Shown: positions 45,470 to 57,059, numbered from the stretch's first letter. The stretch: 64,000 nt of DNA from Sepioteuthis lessoniana (GCA_963585895.1 OY757924.1:61816956-61880955); one strand, 5' to 3'. Program-made: numbers and translations. Notes: generated from the letters alone by a model not told the origin.

Positions 45470-45695
45470 TTGTGGGGTTTTGGATAAAGTGCTGGACGGT
45501 CATATCATAGTAAGCAAGTTCGAAATCCAGGTCCGGTAGTAAGTTAACTTTCGGCCTTATATCGTTGGGAAAGGTCTGTTATCATTTTATTATATAGTTA
45601 TGGGCTAATAGTACAACGATTGACCTTCTACAAATATGCCTTTGACATTCAATAAACTTCAACGTTAATATGCCATTAAACATTAAAATCCAATT
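45470..45695 (+). mobile_element. SINE family A copy
   Basis: Head TTTTGGATAAAGTGCTGGAC, B box GCAAGTTCGAAATCCAGGTC, body TCGTTGGGAAAGGTCTGTTA, tail CCTTTGACATTCAATAAAC and GTTAATATGCCATTAAAC. Confidence 0.8.
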
Positions 45696-45769
45696 AAAAT
45701 ATCTCATACTAATGTTTTAGAGTATTAGAAAGTTTTTTTATGACTTAGGGTAAATACTCATATCTTATT

Positions 45770-46720
45770 AAGATAGTAACTTCGCTTCGTTAAACCAAGA
45801 TCAAGAGGCTGGTTCACACCGACTGCAGGTACGTTCGTGATTGATAAAGTCGATGCAGGACCAACCGGCTCGATCACAGTGGCTGCAGTTGAACGTATAT
45901 TTAAGGCTTGATGGCGACATTTTTCTTCTTGAGCCTTTTGTTCTTGCGAGCAGCCCTGCACATCTTTTCAAAGTAACTGACATTGTTAGTGGTGAATCAT
46001 CGGGCATCGTGGTTCTTAGCTAAAGTAGACAAATAGCGATGGTCAATATGACAGGCTACAAGGGATTTTTTTAAGCAGTCCTTGAATCACTTTTTTCAAG
46101 TCCATCTGTAGTGAATGTCAAAGGGGTACTCTCCCCACTGGATGATACTAGGCAGGTGATGATTCCCCATTTTGGAGATGTATCCCACCCAGCGTAACTG
46201 GGACTTCAGTAGCATAGGAATATTCAGCTTTTTCATGGTGATATCCAACTTTTGTTGACGAAGTAATTCAACTGATGGTGATTTAGTAGTGTTGATGGAC
46301 TCGTTAAAAGAGTCGTCGATAGTGCCCACTATTAACCATCTATCAAGAACGATGACTATATACACGAGTATCTTTAGGTGTATGTTTTCTCTCATGCGTT
46401 TTTATAGTCTGCCAAATACAGTGCTTGCATTTCCTTGCCTGTTGTTGATTTCTTGGTCGATCTTGGCATCTGACGTAATGCTGCATTAAAAGTACGTGAG
46501 CCGATGAACCGTCTTTCATTCTTTCACGCTAATGTTGATATGTGAAGGATAGTAATTTTCTGGCTGATGGAGTACTTCTGTCTTTTTTAAAATGGCGTCA
46601 ATCCCAAGAGATGGGCTCCCGCTGGGAATGAGGAAGAGATGCAATGCAAAACTTTTCACGTGGGTAAAAAGAGCACCATCACCCAAAAAGTAGATTTCTA
46701 GGATCATTTACTTCAGTGTT
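45770..46720 (-). mobile_element. third LINE family, C-terminal relic
   Basis: Minus-strand text in two or three frames: GIDAILKKTEVLHQPENYYP (RT palm to thumb), LNIPMLLKSQLRWVGYISKM followed by GNHHLPSIIQWGEYPFD, then a C-terminal finger FNCSHCDRAGWSCIDFINHE ending RTC. These are the late RT and C2H2-like tail of a LINE common in aquatic animals (consensus text SQLRWAGHVSRM and GLISHERAC, from memory). Frames shift between segments. The clade is not assigned. Confidence 0.75.
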
Positions 46721-46994
46721 TTCGAGTAGGCCTGTAATCAACGGTTTCTAAACAGTCAGCCTTCAAAACAATATCTGATGTAGATGCGTCCTCGTCATTA
46801 AGATATTTCATGAATAGTTTGTCTTATTCAAATACTTTTAACGCAATTACATAATTTCTTGAAATAGCCATCTCACTTGGTTTAGGAACCAATGTTTTTA
46901 ATGAAATTCTTAATTACTTTAAACATTATATTTAATATATTTAGTTATTTAGACCCCCAACTAAAAGTGAGATGTAACACAATGTAATGTTTTT

Positions 46995-47165
46995 AAGCGG
47001 ACTACAAAGGAATTGAATTCAGAGCTTTCCTTTAGGATTGGTGGAGTAACTAAGATTAAAGAACAAAGTCTGTCCTAATATTTAGGCATAGGTCGAGGGG
47101 ACGATGGATTCATATATTTTTCATGGGTATTAGCATGTACTGGAACTCAAACAGGCTCGTACATG
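46995..47165 (-). mobile_element. SINE family B, diverged
   Basis: Minus-strand order of TTTTAAGCGGACTACAAAGG, ATTCAGAGCTTTCCTTTAGG, CATAGGTCGAGGGGACGATG and TGGAACTCAAACAGGCTCG. Confidence 0.65.
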
Positions 47166-47399
47166 AATTAATCTTATGTTCATAATTGCTTTTCTAATCG
47201 AAACTCGTATGTATAAAACAAATATATTCATATGAGGCCCTAAAAAGGACTACCATCTGGTAATAGTTAAACTAAAAATACTCACCATAAACAGTGCTTA
47301 ATGACAGCATTAAACTCTCGAACTGAAGCCTTATCACTGGATTCAATTTAGTGGCATATCTACGATACCAGTTACAATTATGATACAAGGAAATGTATA

Positions 47400-47900
47400 T
47401 AGGTTGGTTGGTTGGTTGGTTCAGGGGGTTTTATGATATAACCACCTTTGTTAATTAGTCTATTCTAAATTATTTTTTATATAAATAAACAGTTATATTT
47501 CAGACAAGTCAGTTAAGCATAAGTACATAGTTCAATCGTCAGAATATTTTTATTTCAAGCTAATCAGTTTAGTGGAACAGTTCTTATTCAAACATTTCAG
47601 TTAAACCGAAATTAGACGCATAAATATGACTCTATTAGTCAAACAGTTTTTATTCAAAGAATTGAGTTCAGTAGAATTTAGACCCATAGATAGGACCCTA
47701 TCAGGTGCTACCACTCTTAGTCAGAGTGGACGTGGGAGCAGTGGCAGTGAAGCGGTACTCCGCATTCCCCAAAGCACCAGCATCTCTAGAACATCACCAT
47801 CAGATTTTTTAGTTTCATAATCAGGACACTCGTTGGAGGAGTCTTACCCCTCTGCAGAGAAGTAGTCGGTGTTATCTACAGCTCCAGCCGACTGTCCAAA
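47400..47900 (-). mobile_element. CCAA-tailed retroposon copy
   Basis: (GGTT)n end at 47402, ATGATATAACCACCTTTGTT, internal units, GATAGGACCCTATCAGGTGC, GAGTGGACGTGGGAGCAGTG, and head CTACAGCTCCAGCCGACTG. About 500 bp. Confidence 0.85.
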
Positions 47901-48334
47901 GAATAGAGAATTATTAACTATATATATATATATATATATATATCTGTACTTGCTTTTTTTACTTTTGATCTTTGGCAAGACTTACTAAAGGTTATGTTTG
48001 CATATCATTGCCATAACATCAAGAAAGAACGCTCATTAGTATCTTTAAAGGGTAGACATTTACGGATCATAGTTTGTTTGGCACTTGACAGTGAAAATAT
48101 GGCATCCAGAAAGAATCGAATTGTATTTACCTCAGTGATTCTAAGTCACGTTTTAGCGCAGCCGCCGTGAAAATTATCGTTATCGTTTATTCTGCAACAG
48201 TGCAGCAGACACCAATCTGCAACATAATCCGGAATTAAAATTAACTAGCTGATTCTCTCTCTTACATCACTTTAGGTATCAAGAATTGAGTCGAAGACAA
48301 TGTGAATCGATATAGAAAAACGCCAAGGATCAAT

Positions 48335-48535
48335 TTCCCAATGGCAGTGTCACTAACTCACTGGACTGTGACATTGTTGTAAGCGGGTTCAAACTCAAGC
48401 GGGTTCACTTTTGGATGCATGCCCTTGGGAAATGTATGAATCCTTTCATCCTCCCAACTATGGTTCCCACTACTCTCCTGCACAAATCGCCTTGTCATTA
48501 AATAGTCAATAAAGATGGATATGAATATACCAGAC
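48335..48535 (+). mobile_element. SINE family A copy
   Basis: Head GTGTCACTAACTCACTGGAC, B-box position AGCGGGTTCAAACTC, body ATGCCCTTGGGAAATGTATG, tail CCTTGTCATTAAATAGTC. Confidence 0.7.
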
Positions 48536-48654
48536 TAATGTCAACAATACCTTTTGTTTATTGACTTTTTCTAAACGATGTGTTATTTTCTTAATATTGT
48601 TTTCGATTAAAACGTTCACCGATGGATGAAATGTGCAAAGAGTTTACTAATATT

Positions 48655-48885
48655 TTGTTTTATTTGTTTAATGGTATATCAAACTACGTGGATTATTTAA
48701 TATCAAAATCATTCTTCTAGAAGAACAGTATTGGTACTATTTCAATTAGAGCTGTGGAAATAGAGGGTTTACAATTTCCCAAGCGTATTAGTCAGAGAGT
48801 GAAGGTAATAGTGCGACGTGGGTTTGAACCTTAGTCCGAGGTCATTGAACAGCATGTTAGTCACTACACCATAAAATATTTTACA
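48655..48885 (-). mobile_element. SINE family A copy
   Basis: Minus strand: tail side TGTTTAATGGTATATCAAAC and ATTATTTAATATCAAAATCA, body TTCCCAAGCGTATTAGTC, head GGTTTGAACCTTAGTC and GTTAGTCACTACACC. Confidence 0.75.
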
Positions 48886-48899
48886 TTTATATTTTTATA

Positions 48900-49990
48900 A
48901 GAGTAAGTCAAAAGTTTTTTTAATTATTTACTAGTATGAAGCACAACATGGGTGAGTCATAAGTTTTGCAATATTTTTGTAATATGAAGCACAACTTGGG
49001 TGAGTCATAAGTTTTTCAATATTTTAGTAACCTGAATCACAATTCATCAGTCCCAGATGATTTTGCCGAAGTTGTTCTCCTGATGAGCCAAACTGAACGG
49101 CGAGTTGCTAAATTGGCCTGATATTTTCCTAATGCTATTAATCGGATTAGACCATATGGCTCGGGGTACCGCTCGGAATCCATAGTTTTAAGTCTATTCA
49201 AATAGATTCTTTAGTGACCTATAAGTTTGAGAATCACTCGTTGGTAAGCACGTTATTTCCAAGACCAATAAGAGAACTGCAAATTCTATAAAGACTAATA
49301 CACCTTTTTCATTTTTCCAATGTTCGGAAATTTTCGACTGCTTGCAAAAACTAAAAGTAGAACGATTTTTTTTCAACTAGAAATTGTGAGCTGTTTACTT
49401 TTTTTTTCGGTATATATGTATAAAATTTCCATTGTAAAAATATATACAACTAAATGAGCTAAAGTTACTTATATTTTAGAGTCGGATTTCTCCAATGTTC
49501 GGATAGCTGTTTGTGTTTCTTATTTTATATATATTTGAAATGAATATATCTGGTATACTTACAACTGTTGTCAAATAACAGCGCAGATTTGTCTCCGTAG
49601 CATTGGTACAGCGATGTAGCCTGAGTGAAATTTCTTTGATAATCAAATTACCGTTCAATTATCTGCTGTGCCATCATCTTTCGTACAATAAATGCTTTTG
49701 ATTGATTCAACGACTTTCTGGCCTAGTTCACATTCATAAATCATAGGTTCCTGAATTAGACTACGTTGCACGTTCATTCGTGCAGCTTTCAAAATAAACG
49801 TACAGAGTGAAGTAATGGGTAACGTGTTAGCGAACAACCTACTATCTAACTACCAACCACAATGTGTACCTACAGGGCTTGAACTGTTACTGCCACGTGT
49901 TAAACACCTTTCAAATTTGCTCGTACCAAAATAGTGCATAACATTTACTCTAGTATGTTTATATCATTTTATGTAGTTGATATTTTCTGT
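48900..49990. other. AT-rich non-coding DNA with a small tandem repeat
   Basis: A unit of about 60 bp (GAAGCACAACATGGGTGAGT, CATAAGTTTTGCAATATTTT) occurs twice with a partial third between 48935 and 49040. No gene seen. Confidence 0.55.
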
Positions 49991-50010
49991 GGTTTAGTCT
50001 TAGGCCAAAA

Positions 50011-50345
50011 GTCCACCAATCCACGTGATTGGTGCGCCTCTCCAGTTGTTGGGTCACACTTCGGCCGCCCGTGTGGTGTGGTGTGCTGCGTTGTTTCGAT
50101 AGGCGTGCCTCATCACTGGAGATACCACTGGCCTCAGGGGGCGATACCCAAAGGCCTTAACCCTCTTCGGAGGGGTTATGTTAATTGCCTCGTGCTTGAG
50201 ACGCGCATTTTAAGGGGAAGGCCGAGAGGCCCGACGCAGTTTTAAGACTGCTGGGCGTTTCTGGGCTACGGCCCAGCGACTGCACACACCTAAAAACGGC
50301 CTTGTGCCCCACTTGCATGCTTGTCGGGGCGTATAAAAAAATACC
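50011..50345 (+). mobile_element. GC-rich hairpin-dense retroposed RNA, unknown family
   Basis: 335 bp, much richer in G+C than its surroundings, flanked by the 15-bp repeat AGTCTTARGCCAAAA (49996-50010 and 50346-50360, one mismatch), the mark of LINE-mediated insertion. Predicted stems in order: CACCAATC/GATTGGTG (50014-50034), GGCCT/AGGCC around GGG/CCC (50130-50156), CTC-UUCG-GAG within AACCCTC/GAGGGGTT (50159-50176), GGCC-GAGA-GGCC (50219-50230), GCAGT/ACTGC (50236-50251), CTGGGC-UACG-GCCCAG (50261-50276) and GCCCC/GGGGC near the 3' end. Three loops are of the stable UNCG or GNRA classes. A region with GTGGTGTGGTG (about 50073) might be an A box, but I see no good B box. I do not recognise the RNA. 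The 103-codon frame across it is likely incidental. Confidence 0.6.
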
Positions 50346-50666
50346 AGTCTTAAGCCAAAATTAAAAACGAAAACCCCTCTCAGGTTATTTATTCATCATA
50401 AACTTATGGTGTACCCAATTTAAATGAAGTTAGATTGGGAATCCCCTCAGCGTTTACGATAGATTCCCCACTTGAGAAGTACAATGCTTCCTTTAGGATC
50501 TATTTTACGAAAGAAAAAAGGAGAAATCTCACAGGTTATTTAATCATAAACTTATGGAATACTCACTTTAAATGAAGTGGGATCGAGAATCACTTCAGCA
50601 GATACCAGGGATTACTAATTTGAGCATAATAAAATGCTTCTTTCAGGATTCTATCGTATATAGTCG

Positions 50667-51188
50667 TGTTGTATAGCCACATAATACATATGCAACTATA
50701 CACATATACATGCAGAATCATAACGACGACACAATAAAGACGACCGGGCACAGTTCTTTATAAAAATATACCTATCACTTTATTTGAAAGGGTTCGAAAG
50801 GGTTACGTAGGGTATTACTGTCTGAGACGTGAGTTGGAGACTGAACCGAACTGCAACATATTGACTCCCACTCTTCTGGCCATCACAGCCTTTCTTTCCC
50901 GTTCTCCTGGGCTGCTCAACCGAGGGCCGGGGAGCAAGTCTCTCTGGAACATGGTTCTCATTCCAGCATCATCTCTCCAACTGACCTGAACTTCCTGTCG
51001 CCGGGGTTATATAATAATTTGACGTCCACCTACTTCCAGCAAGCGTCACAATTTCGCACTCAATTCAATCCCTCGACAGTCAAGGTCACCCCTGATCTCC
51101 TGAGATCTTCGACCGGATGCACCTGTTATTTACACTGGTGCATTTCTTCTTTTGACAGCTTGGCCGGGTCGGAGGTCAATATGCAACA
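50667..51188 (-). mobile_element. solo LTR-like sequence, copy 2
   Basis: 522 bp, same family as 44883-45374 over its whole length, with TGTTG...CAACA ends and the same order of TATA-like and AATAAA signals on the minus strand. No matching direct repeat flanks it. No internal region is attached; a fossil. The two copies are well diverged, so both insertions are old. Confidence 0.6.
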
Positions 51189-51242
51189 GACAGACAAATG
51201 ACTTTATACAGTAAAATTAAATCTTATATACATACATACACA

Positions 51243-51520
51243 CTGGAGGTGCGCTCAGCGTAACGATTTTTATCATTAGAAATGAAATCGATAACCCAAG
51301 TTCAAATCCTGGACGAGCCCGTTTGAATTTTTATTTCACGATGGGAAATGCATGAATACATTTGTTTTCTCTCGGTTCTTGGTAAGGCAGATGGTTTAAT
51401 TTGCCTTGATAAAATCTTCAATTTAAAAGTAGGAAAACTCTAAATCCAAAGCTGCTTCTGTCCGCTTAAAATTATCTTGCGTCGCATCCTGCTCATAACG
51501 AAGAGATGAGATAAATACAT
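51243..51520 (+). mobile_element. SINE family B, diverged
   Basis: Head GGAGGTGCGCTCAGCGTAAC, B box CAAGTTCAAATCCTGGACGA (well kept), body GGGAAATGCATGAATACA, tail TTATCTTGCGTCGCATCCTG. Confidence 0.8.
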
Positions 51521-51529
51521 GCACATGGA

Positions 51530-53905
51530 AAGTTTTATAGTAAACATAACTCTTCCTTCTCGGGAAAATGAGTTCGTCATCCTTGCATTATCTTGGAGGA
51601 GAAGCCAAGATCTAAAGCAACTATTCAACCGACTACATGATAAATGGCACTAATGACCAAATTCTAAAAGAATTTCTTTCTTTGATTCTAGCAAATTTTT
51701 TTCTGCCGCATCTTCATTAATCATTATCCTTATCAATATCATCTTCAAAGTCAGCCGATAGCAAACATTCCGTAAACTCCCTCTCTCTCACTTTCTCATT
51801 ATCCGTCCATTATAACACTTTCTCTTACTAAGTCCTCTTGACGGCATGCAATATCTAACGTCCAGGTTAAGCATATAAATTTTTGCTGTTTGGAAAACAT
51901 GGAGGTATCCATTTGCAAGTGTCTATAGATGAACGTCACTTATAAATTCGTTCTGCACTGCCCATTATGAGTTGCTAGAGTTACTTGGATGTCTTGTGAG
52001 ACAGCTGCTGTAAAGTTGTTCATTTGCAGAATGTCTCTTTCGGGATTTATATCAAGGAACCAGCAGCAACCTTGCGTTGTTCCTATTGAGCGTTTTCTCC
52101 AAAAGATCTGTAAGAGCCAAAGAGGAGCAACTATCTGCTAGCACTGACATGTCAACTGCAGAGAAGAATTATCGTTTTATTCTACAGAGAGGTCATATTT
52201 TCTTCAAGATAATTAAAGATAATATTATGTATTCAGTTATGCTTAATAATTTGGTGAGCTTGATGATTTTTATTTCGAAAATCTTATTTTCCTTTTATGA
52301 TATTAAAAAAAAAAAGGATTATTGGCTTTGAAAGAAATTTAAAAATCAACACAAAATGTTCAGTGAAGACTTATACTAACCGATCTTTCAAATTGTCAAA
52401 AAAGGGAAAAAAAAGGTAGCAGGCAAGGAATTTCAGGTTCGTCGGTGGGATTAAGATCATTTAAAATCACTATATTCCAAACAAACTTTTCCGGTTAAGA
52501 GGTCAAATCTGGATTTCCGATCGATTAATCAGACCTTTGGTTTTTTGGTTTATATGAAAAGGAAGAATCCATCTTCAGGGGGTGGGGCTGTGACCTTTAA
52601 TTAGCTAAGCTCCTATTTTCTGGTTTGATTGGATGATAAATTAAAATCTAATATGTTGATGGGATACTCTTCTCATTGATGTAGATCAGTAGATTTGATT
52701 GATTGAACACTCAAACGTTGTAGCAGAATATGAAATGAACTGTGGTCTGTTAGCCAATCAGTAATGTTTGTTTCTAGGGCAATCCTTTATTAAAAAAATA
52801 CTTGCTTTTAGGGTTAAATGAGAGAAGATACCCAATGTCCATACCGACGACAGGAGAATAAGAAAAAATTAAGTTATATTGAAAGGCCGAATCAGCTCGA
52901 TAGCACATTTGTTTGTCTCTCAATACAGTAAAAACTGATACAATTCCCAAACCTAGTATTTAATATATCATTATTACACTATTGTATTTTAATGAATAGT
53001 TGTTAACTCTAAACGGATAATATTTCTTGTTTTGAGTTGCGCACACCCAGACAAATTGTTCTAATGAACTAGCTCCACTGTGCGAAGAAGTTCCAGATAG
53101 ATTGTGTCATCCCTCTTCGGTGCATCTTTCAAACAAAACATGGGAAGTGAGGGGATAGATAAACCAACTCGCCGGAAACGCAAATGGTGGTCACGGAACT
53201 AAGGTAACAATTAAGTACCGTGACTTGTATAGGATCCCTTATTAAGCCATAAATAAACATCCATGCTTTATCCCTTCTAATACTGATATCGCTTTCACTA
53301 GATTAGATATTGCTACCAATTTTTCTTCGTTGATAATTTTATTGTGATTTTGAAGCAGTTTGGAATGATCCGTCCACTTTTCTATCGGCTCTTTAGAGAT
53401 CGGACAAATTTCTTACACCAGATATACGTGGGTCGGCTGAACAGTTTATAGGCTGACCAATATATTTTCATACATTGTGACCAAATGAGGTTTAATTTTT
53501 CAACATGTTCAACCTTGTGGTCCATAAATTCTTCAATTTTTGTAGCAGTAATTGGATCCCTATATTAGAAAGTCATCCACAGCAGATGTGATATCATCAT
53601 AAAATGCTTTCTGAAGATGAATTTTCCTGCACATCCACGTATGTTTAATATATGCATCGATATTTTTCGCTTCACAGCATCCTCCTTAGTAATTCAATAT
53701 TATGTCTAACTTGTTATAATTTGTTACATACGTATCTGTCGTTTTGCATTGAGACTTGGCAATACTTATTAAAAATTCAGTTTATATGACAAAGAGACAG
53801 CGTGCGACGTTTTCAACTGGTATTTTTTCAATATTTTTAATAACGTTAGCTGTCGCAAAAGGAAGTTGTACGAAGTTATGTAAAAGTTGATATTTTCAAA
53901 TCTAC
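51530..53905. other. AT-rich non-coding DNA, no gene seen
   Basis: About 2.4 kb without a named repeat. The 84-codon frame at 52077-52331 (MFLLSVFSKRSVRAKEEQLS...) has no recognisable domain and ends in a poly-A-driven KKKKD stretch. It could hold old DNA-transposon relics near 53.3-53.6 kb, which I could not confirm. Confidence 0.4.
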
Positions 53906-53910
53906 ACCTG

Positions 53911-53965
<55 letters not shown>
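53911..53965. repeat. (TA)n microsatellite
   Basis: About 55 bases of TA repeat. Confidence 0.95.
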
Positions 53966-53967
<2 letters not shown>

Positions 53968-54284
53968 CATTCCCTAAATAATAAATGAAAATCGAAAAAC
54001 ACAATGTGACAATATTTATTGCAAAGTTGTACAAAAGACAGTTTAACATCTGCTTAAAAAATATGATATACATCCGGAAATAAATGCTACGATTCATACC
54101 TTTCCCAAAGACATTCAAACTTTTCACAACATTAAGAGTTCCAAGCACTTTTAATAAATTGTCTAATTTTCCTTGAACGTTTTTTGTGTTCATTCATGTC
54201 TGTTAGATGTATTTTATGACAAAATTCATAGACCAAGCACAGCTAAAACATGTATTTACACTACCTCTCAACCACTGTCGGGAT

Positions 54285-54542
54285 ATGATAGAAGGTACTT
54301 TTTAAACGGAGAAAAACTTTAAAGATTTCAGTGTATTCCTTCTATTATAATGGTTGCATAACAAAAAGTAAAGAAACTTAGCTGTCCTAAGATTTGCCTT
54401 ATGTAGGTGTAAAACAAACGAATTCATACATTTTTTTTGAGTAATAGCGTGAAGTGAAATATTAACCACCTCGTTCAGAATTTGAACACGAATCACCGAT
54501 TTCATTTTTTATAAAGTTAATCATTACGCTAATCGCATCTTT
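54285..54542 (-). mobile_element. SINE family B, diverged
   Basis: Minus-strand order: TCGGGATATGATAGAAGGTA, TTTAAACGGAGAAAAAC, CTTAGCTGTCCTAAG, TTGAGTAATAGCGTGAAG, AGAATTTGAACACGAATCAC, AGTTAATCATTACGC. Confidence 0.7.
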
Positions 54543-54555
54543 AAATGCAGCTTAT

Positions 54556-54826
54556 GTATCAATTTAGTAAAATTAGCGACCGTAGTCGAGGGCGACCAGA
54601 AAGCTCCCTTTTCAATAGCTACTACACCGATGTGTAGGGGAGGGCGCTACTTCTTTCCCTTGATTTCTCCAATTTACCCTGGATACGTACCTTAAAATGA
54701 TGAGTATTAAGCTAGGAGGTATCAAGTACCATTTTAAAAGTCTTTGGTATGACTGGACCTGCGATTGAACACCGGTCTTCCGGACCATTGCGAACATTAT
54801 ACCCACTAGGCTAATGCCGGTAGGTA
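54556..54826 (-). mobile_element. SINE family C, left arm of a head-to-head pair
   Basis: Tail TTAGCGACCGTAGTCGAGGG, CTCCCTTTTCAATAGCTACT, CCTGGATACGTACCTTAAAA; head CGATTGAACACCGGTCTTCC and CACTAGGCTAATGCCGGTA. The head end touches the head of the next copy with essentially no spacer. Confidence 0.88.
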
Positions 54827-55062
54827 CCGGGTCATTAGCATAATGAGTAGAGTGTTCGCCAGTGGTCCGGGAGACCGGGGTTCAATCCCTGGTCGAGTCA
54901 TACCAAAGATTCAAAAATGGTACATGATACCACCTTGCTTAACACTCAGCATTATAAGGTAAGTATCAAGGGTAAAGTGGAGAAATCCAGGGAATGGAGA
55001 AGATATTGAAAAGAGAGACTTTGGGTCACCCTCGACTAAGATGACCGACTTTACTTATGTGT
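54827..55062 (+). mobile_element. SINE family C, right arm of a head-to-head pair
   Basis: Head GGTCATTAGCATAATGAGTA, B box GGGGTTCAATCCCTGG, body GTCATACCAAAGATTCAAAA, CTTAACACTCAGCATTATAA; tail GGTCACCCTCGACTAAGATG. Its well-kept B box contrasts with the more damaged left arm. Confidence 0.88.
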
Positions 55063-55071
55063 CAATTTACT

Positions 55072-55190
55072 CAACCCCTCCGATCCAGGTTTGATGTGGC
55101 ACTAAGCTTTTTTTTATGCGAGTCGAAGAGGTTTGAATTTAGTGTTCTCTTTTTCGAAGAGCTGTTTCTTCAACAATGCTTAAGAACCTA
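55072..55190 (-). mobile_element. SINE family B tail fragment
   Basis: CAACCCCTCCGATCCAGGTT, TTTATGCGAGTCGAAGAGGT, TTGAATTTAGTGTTCTC; lies immediately beside the family C pair. Confidence 0.65.
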
Positions 55191-55204
55191 GAGTACCCTT
55201 CCAT

Positions 55205-55865
55205 TGACTGTACGTTAGCCCAGTGAGTATGGGCAGTAGAATAAACCCCGCAGATAGAAACACCCCCAAAGAGTGTTCTAGATATAACACTAAACAATCT
55301 GGAGGTGAAGTTCCAGTGATGCTGGAGTTTGGAGAATGCAGAGTACCCCTTTAATGCCATCATTCCAAGGTCCACTTTGGCCAAGTTTGGTAGCACCTTA
55401 TAGGGCCGAATCTATGGGTCAAATAGAACTAAACTGCGTACTTATGCTAAATTAAATTATTCGAATTAGAACTGTTTTGATACTTAAACTGTGTACTTAT
55501 GCTAAACTGAATTGTTTCAAATTAAACTAGTTTTGAATAATAAACTGAATTGTTTGAAATGGAACTATTTTTGACATTGAAACTGTCCTTACACTGGGTT
55601 AAATTGTTAAAAATTGAACTGTTTTTACATTTAACTGTAAGTAAACTGAAACTCTACTTATATTAAACTATTTCAAATTTTCGAATTAGACCTTTTTTTT
55701 ACTAAACTAAATAACTTGAAAAAAATGTTTTTTGACAATGAAACTGTGTACTCATGCTAAATTGAATTGTTTGAAATTACTCTGTTTATTTTTTTTAATG
55801 GATTTGCCATTGAATAAATCACAAAGGCTAATATGCAATCAAACCTAACCAACCAACCGTATGAT
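55205..55865 (+). mobile_element. CCAA-tailed retroposon, near-complete
   Basis: Head region CAGTGAGTATGGGCAGTAGA, AAACAATCTGGAGGTGAAGT, GGTAGCACCTTATAGGGCCG, about six internal units, and the end TCACAAAGGCTAATATGCAA then CTAACCAACCAACC. Confidence 0.85.
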
Positions 55866-55924
55866 TGTGCGTTATGAAACAGAATTAGATAGGGGCATTT
55901 GAAACCATATAACCGTATGTAAAT

Positions 55925-56650
55925 TTTTACTGTTGATATGCCCTAAAACTCAACCAACCAAACGACCAAACAACCAACCAACCGACTGATTTTCTGCAGA
56001 ATGTTAAGACCCTCAATAGATGTCCTGATATGACACTAAACAATCTTATTGTGAATTTGCATTAATGTTGGAGCTTCAATACCATCATTCCCACGTCCGC
56101 TCTGCCCTGGAGTTGTAGCATCTTATAGGGTCCAGTCTATGGATCTATTTGAACTAAACCGTGTACTTATACTAAAATAAATTTCTTGAAATAGAACTGT
56201 TATAACGTTTATATTGCCTTCTTTTGCTTAACTGAACTTTTTAGAATAAAACTGTTTTGACATTCAAACTGCGTACTTACGCTAAACGTAATTTCTCCAA
56301 ATAGAATTGTTTTGACTTTGTGTACTTACGAAAAAATAAATTGTTTGAAATGGAACTGTTTTTGATATCTAAACTCTACCTACACTAAGATAAACTCTTT
56401 GAAATAGAAATGTTTTGACATTTAACTCTCTCTCTCTCTATATATATATACTTAAACTAATCTGTACTGTTTGAATTAGAACTGTTTGTCTGAGCTGAAT
56501 TGCTGGAAATAGAAAGTTTTAAACCAAATTATGTACTTATGTTTGTGTAGTGAATTGTTTGAAATAGAACTGCTTTTTGTATAAAAATGGATTTGGCATT
56601 AAATAACCTACAAAGGTTGATACGCCATAAAACCCAAACAAACTAACAAA
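55925..56650 (+). mobile_element. CCAA-tailed retroposon, second copy in tandem
   Basis: A short tail relic (GTTGATATGCCCTAAAACTC, about 55932-55982) is followed by a second copy from TTTTCTGCAGAATGTTAAGA to ACCTACAAAGGTTGATACGC and AACCCAAACAAAC. Internal units are again repeated; (CT)n(TA)n lies at 56427-56449. Confidence 0.85.
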
Positions 56651-56744
56651 CCAAAATCATTGTTCATATTCACATATTTTGCGCAGTTGATTTTTAATTT
56701 TTTGTACACGTTCCTATCAAATGAAAATAATCTTTGAACAAAAC

Positions 56745-56985
56745 TCTTAGACACATGGATAGGTTCCTAATAGGTACTACCATTCTTGGTCAGAGTGAAT
56801 CGGATGGCAAAAGTAATCAAAGAGCACTTCACTTTCCCTAACTTCTGGAAAACATGAGCCTCACCATCAGATGAAGTTTAGTGTCATACACAGGACATTC
56901 ACTTTTGGAGGTTTTTTTTTCGTTTACCTCGCCATAAGTGATACAGTCTGCATATTGTAAACATTGCCGACAGGTCAGTGTTCTA
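56745..56985 (-). mobile_element. CCAA-tailed retroposon, head-side fragment
   Basis: GATAGGTTCCTAATAGGTAC, GTCAGAGTGAATCGGATGGC, GCCTCACCATCAGATGAAGT and CAGTCTGCATATTGTAAACA on the plus strand are the reversed middle and head. Confidence 0.75.
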
Positions 56986-57059
56986 AATTAGTTCGCGATT
57001 CCATTTCAAAATACTGCTGTGAAGTCAAAGATAAATATCCACGTAGAAATTGAAAGGCA

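Noticed and set aside
53330-53600. mariner-like transposase relic
   Set aside because: Some wording felt familiar, but no catalytic motif or terminal repeat could be found in any frame.
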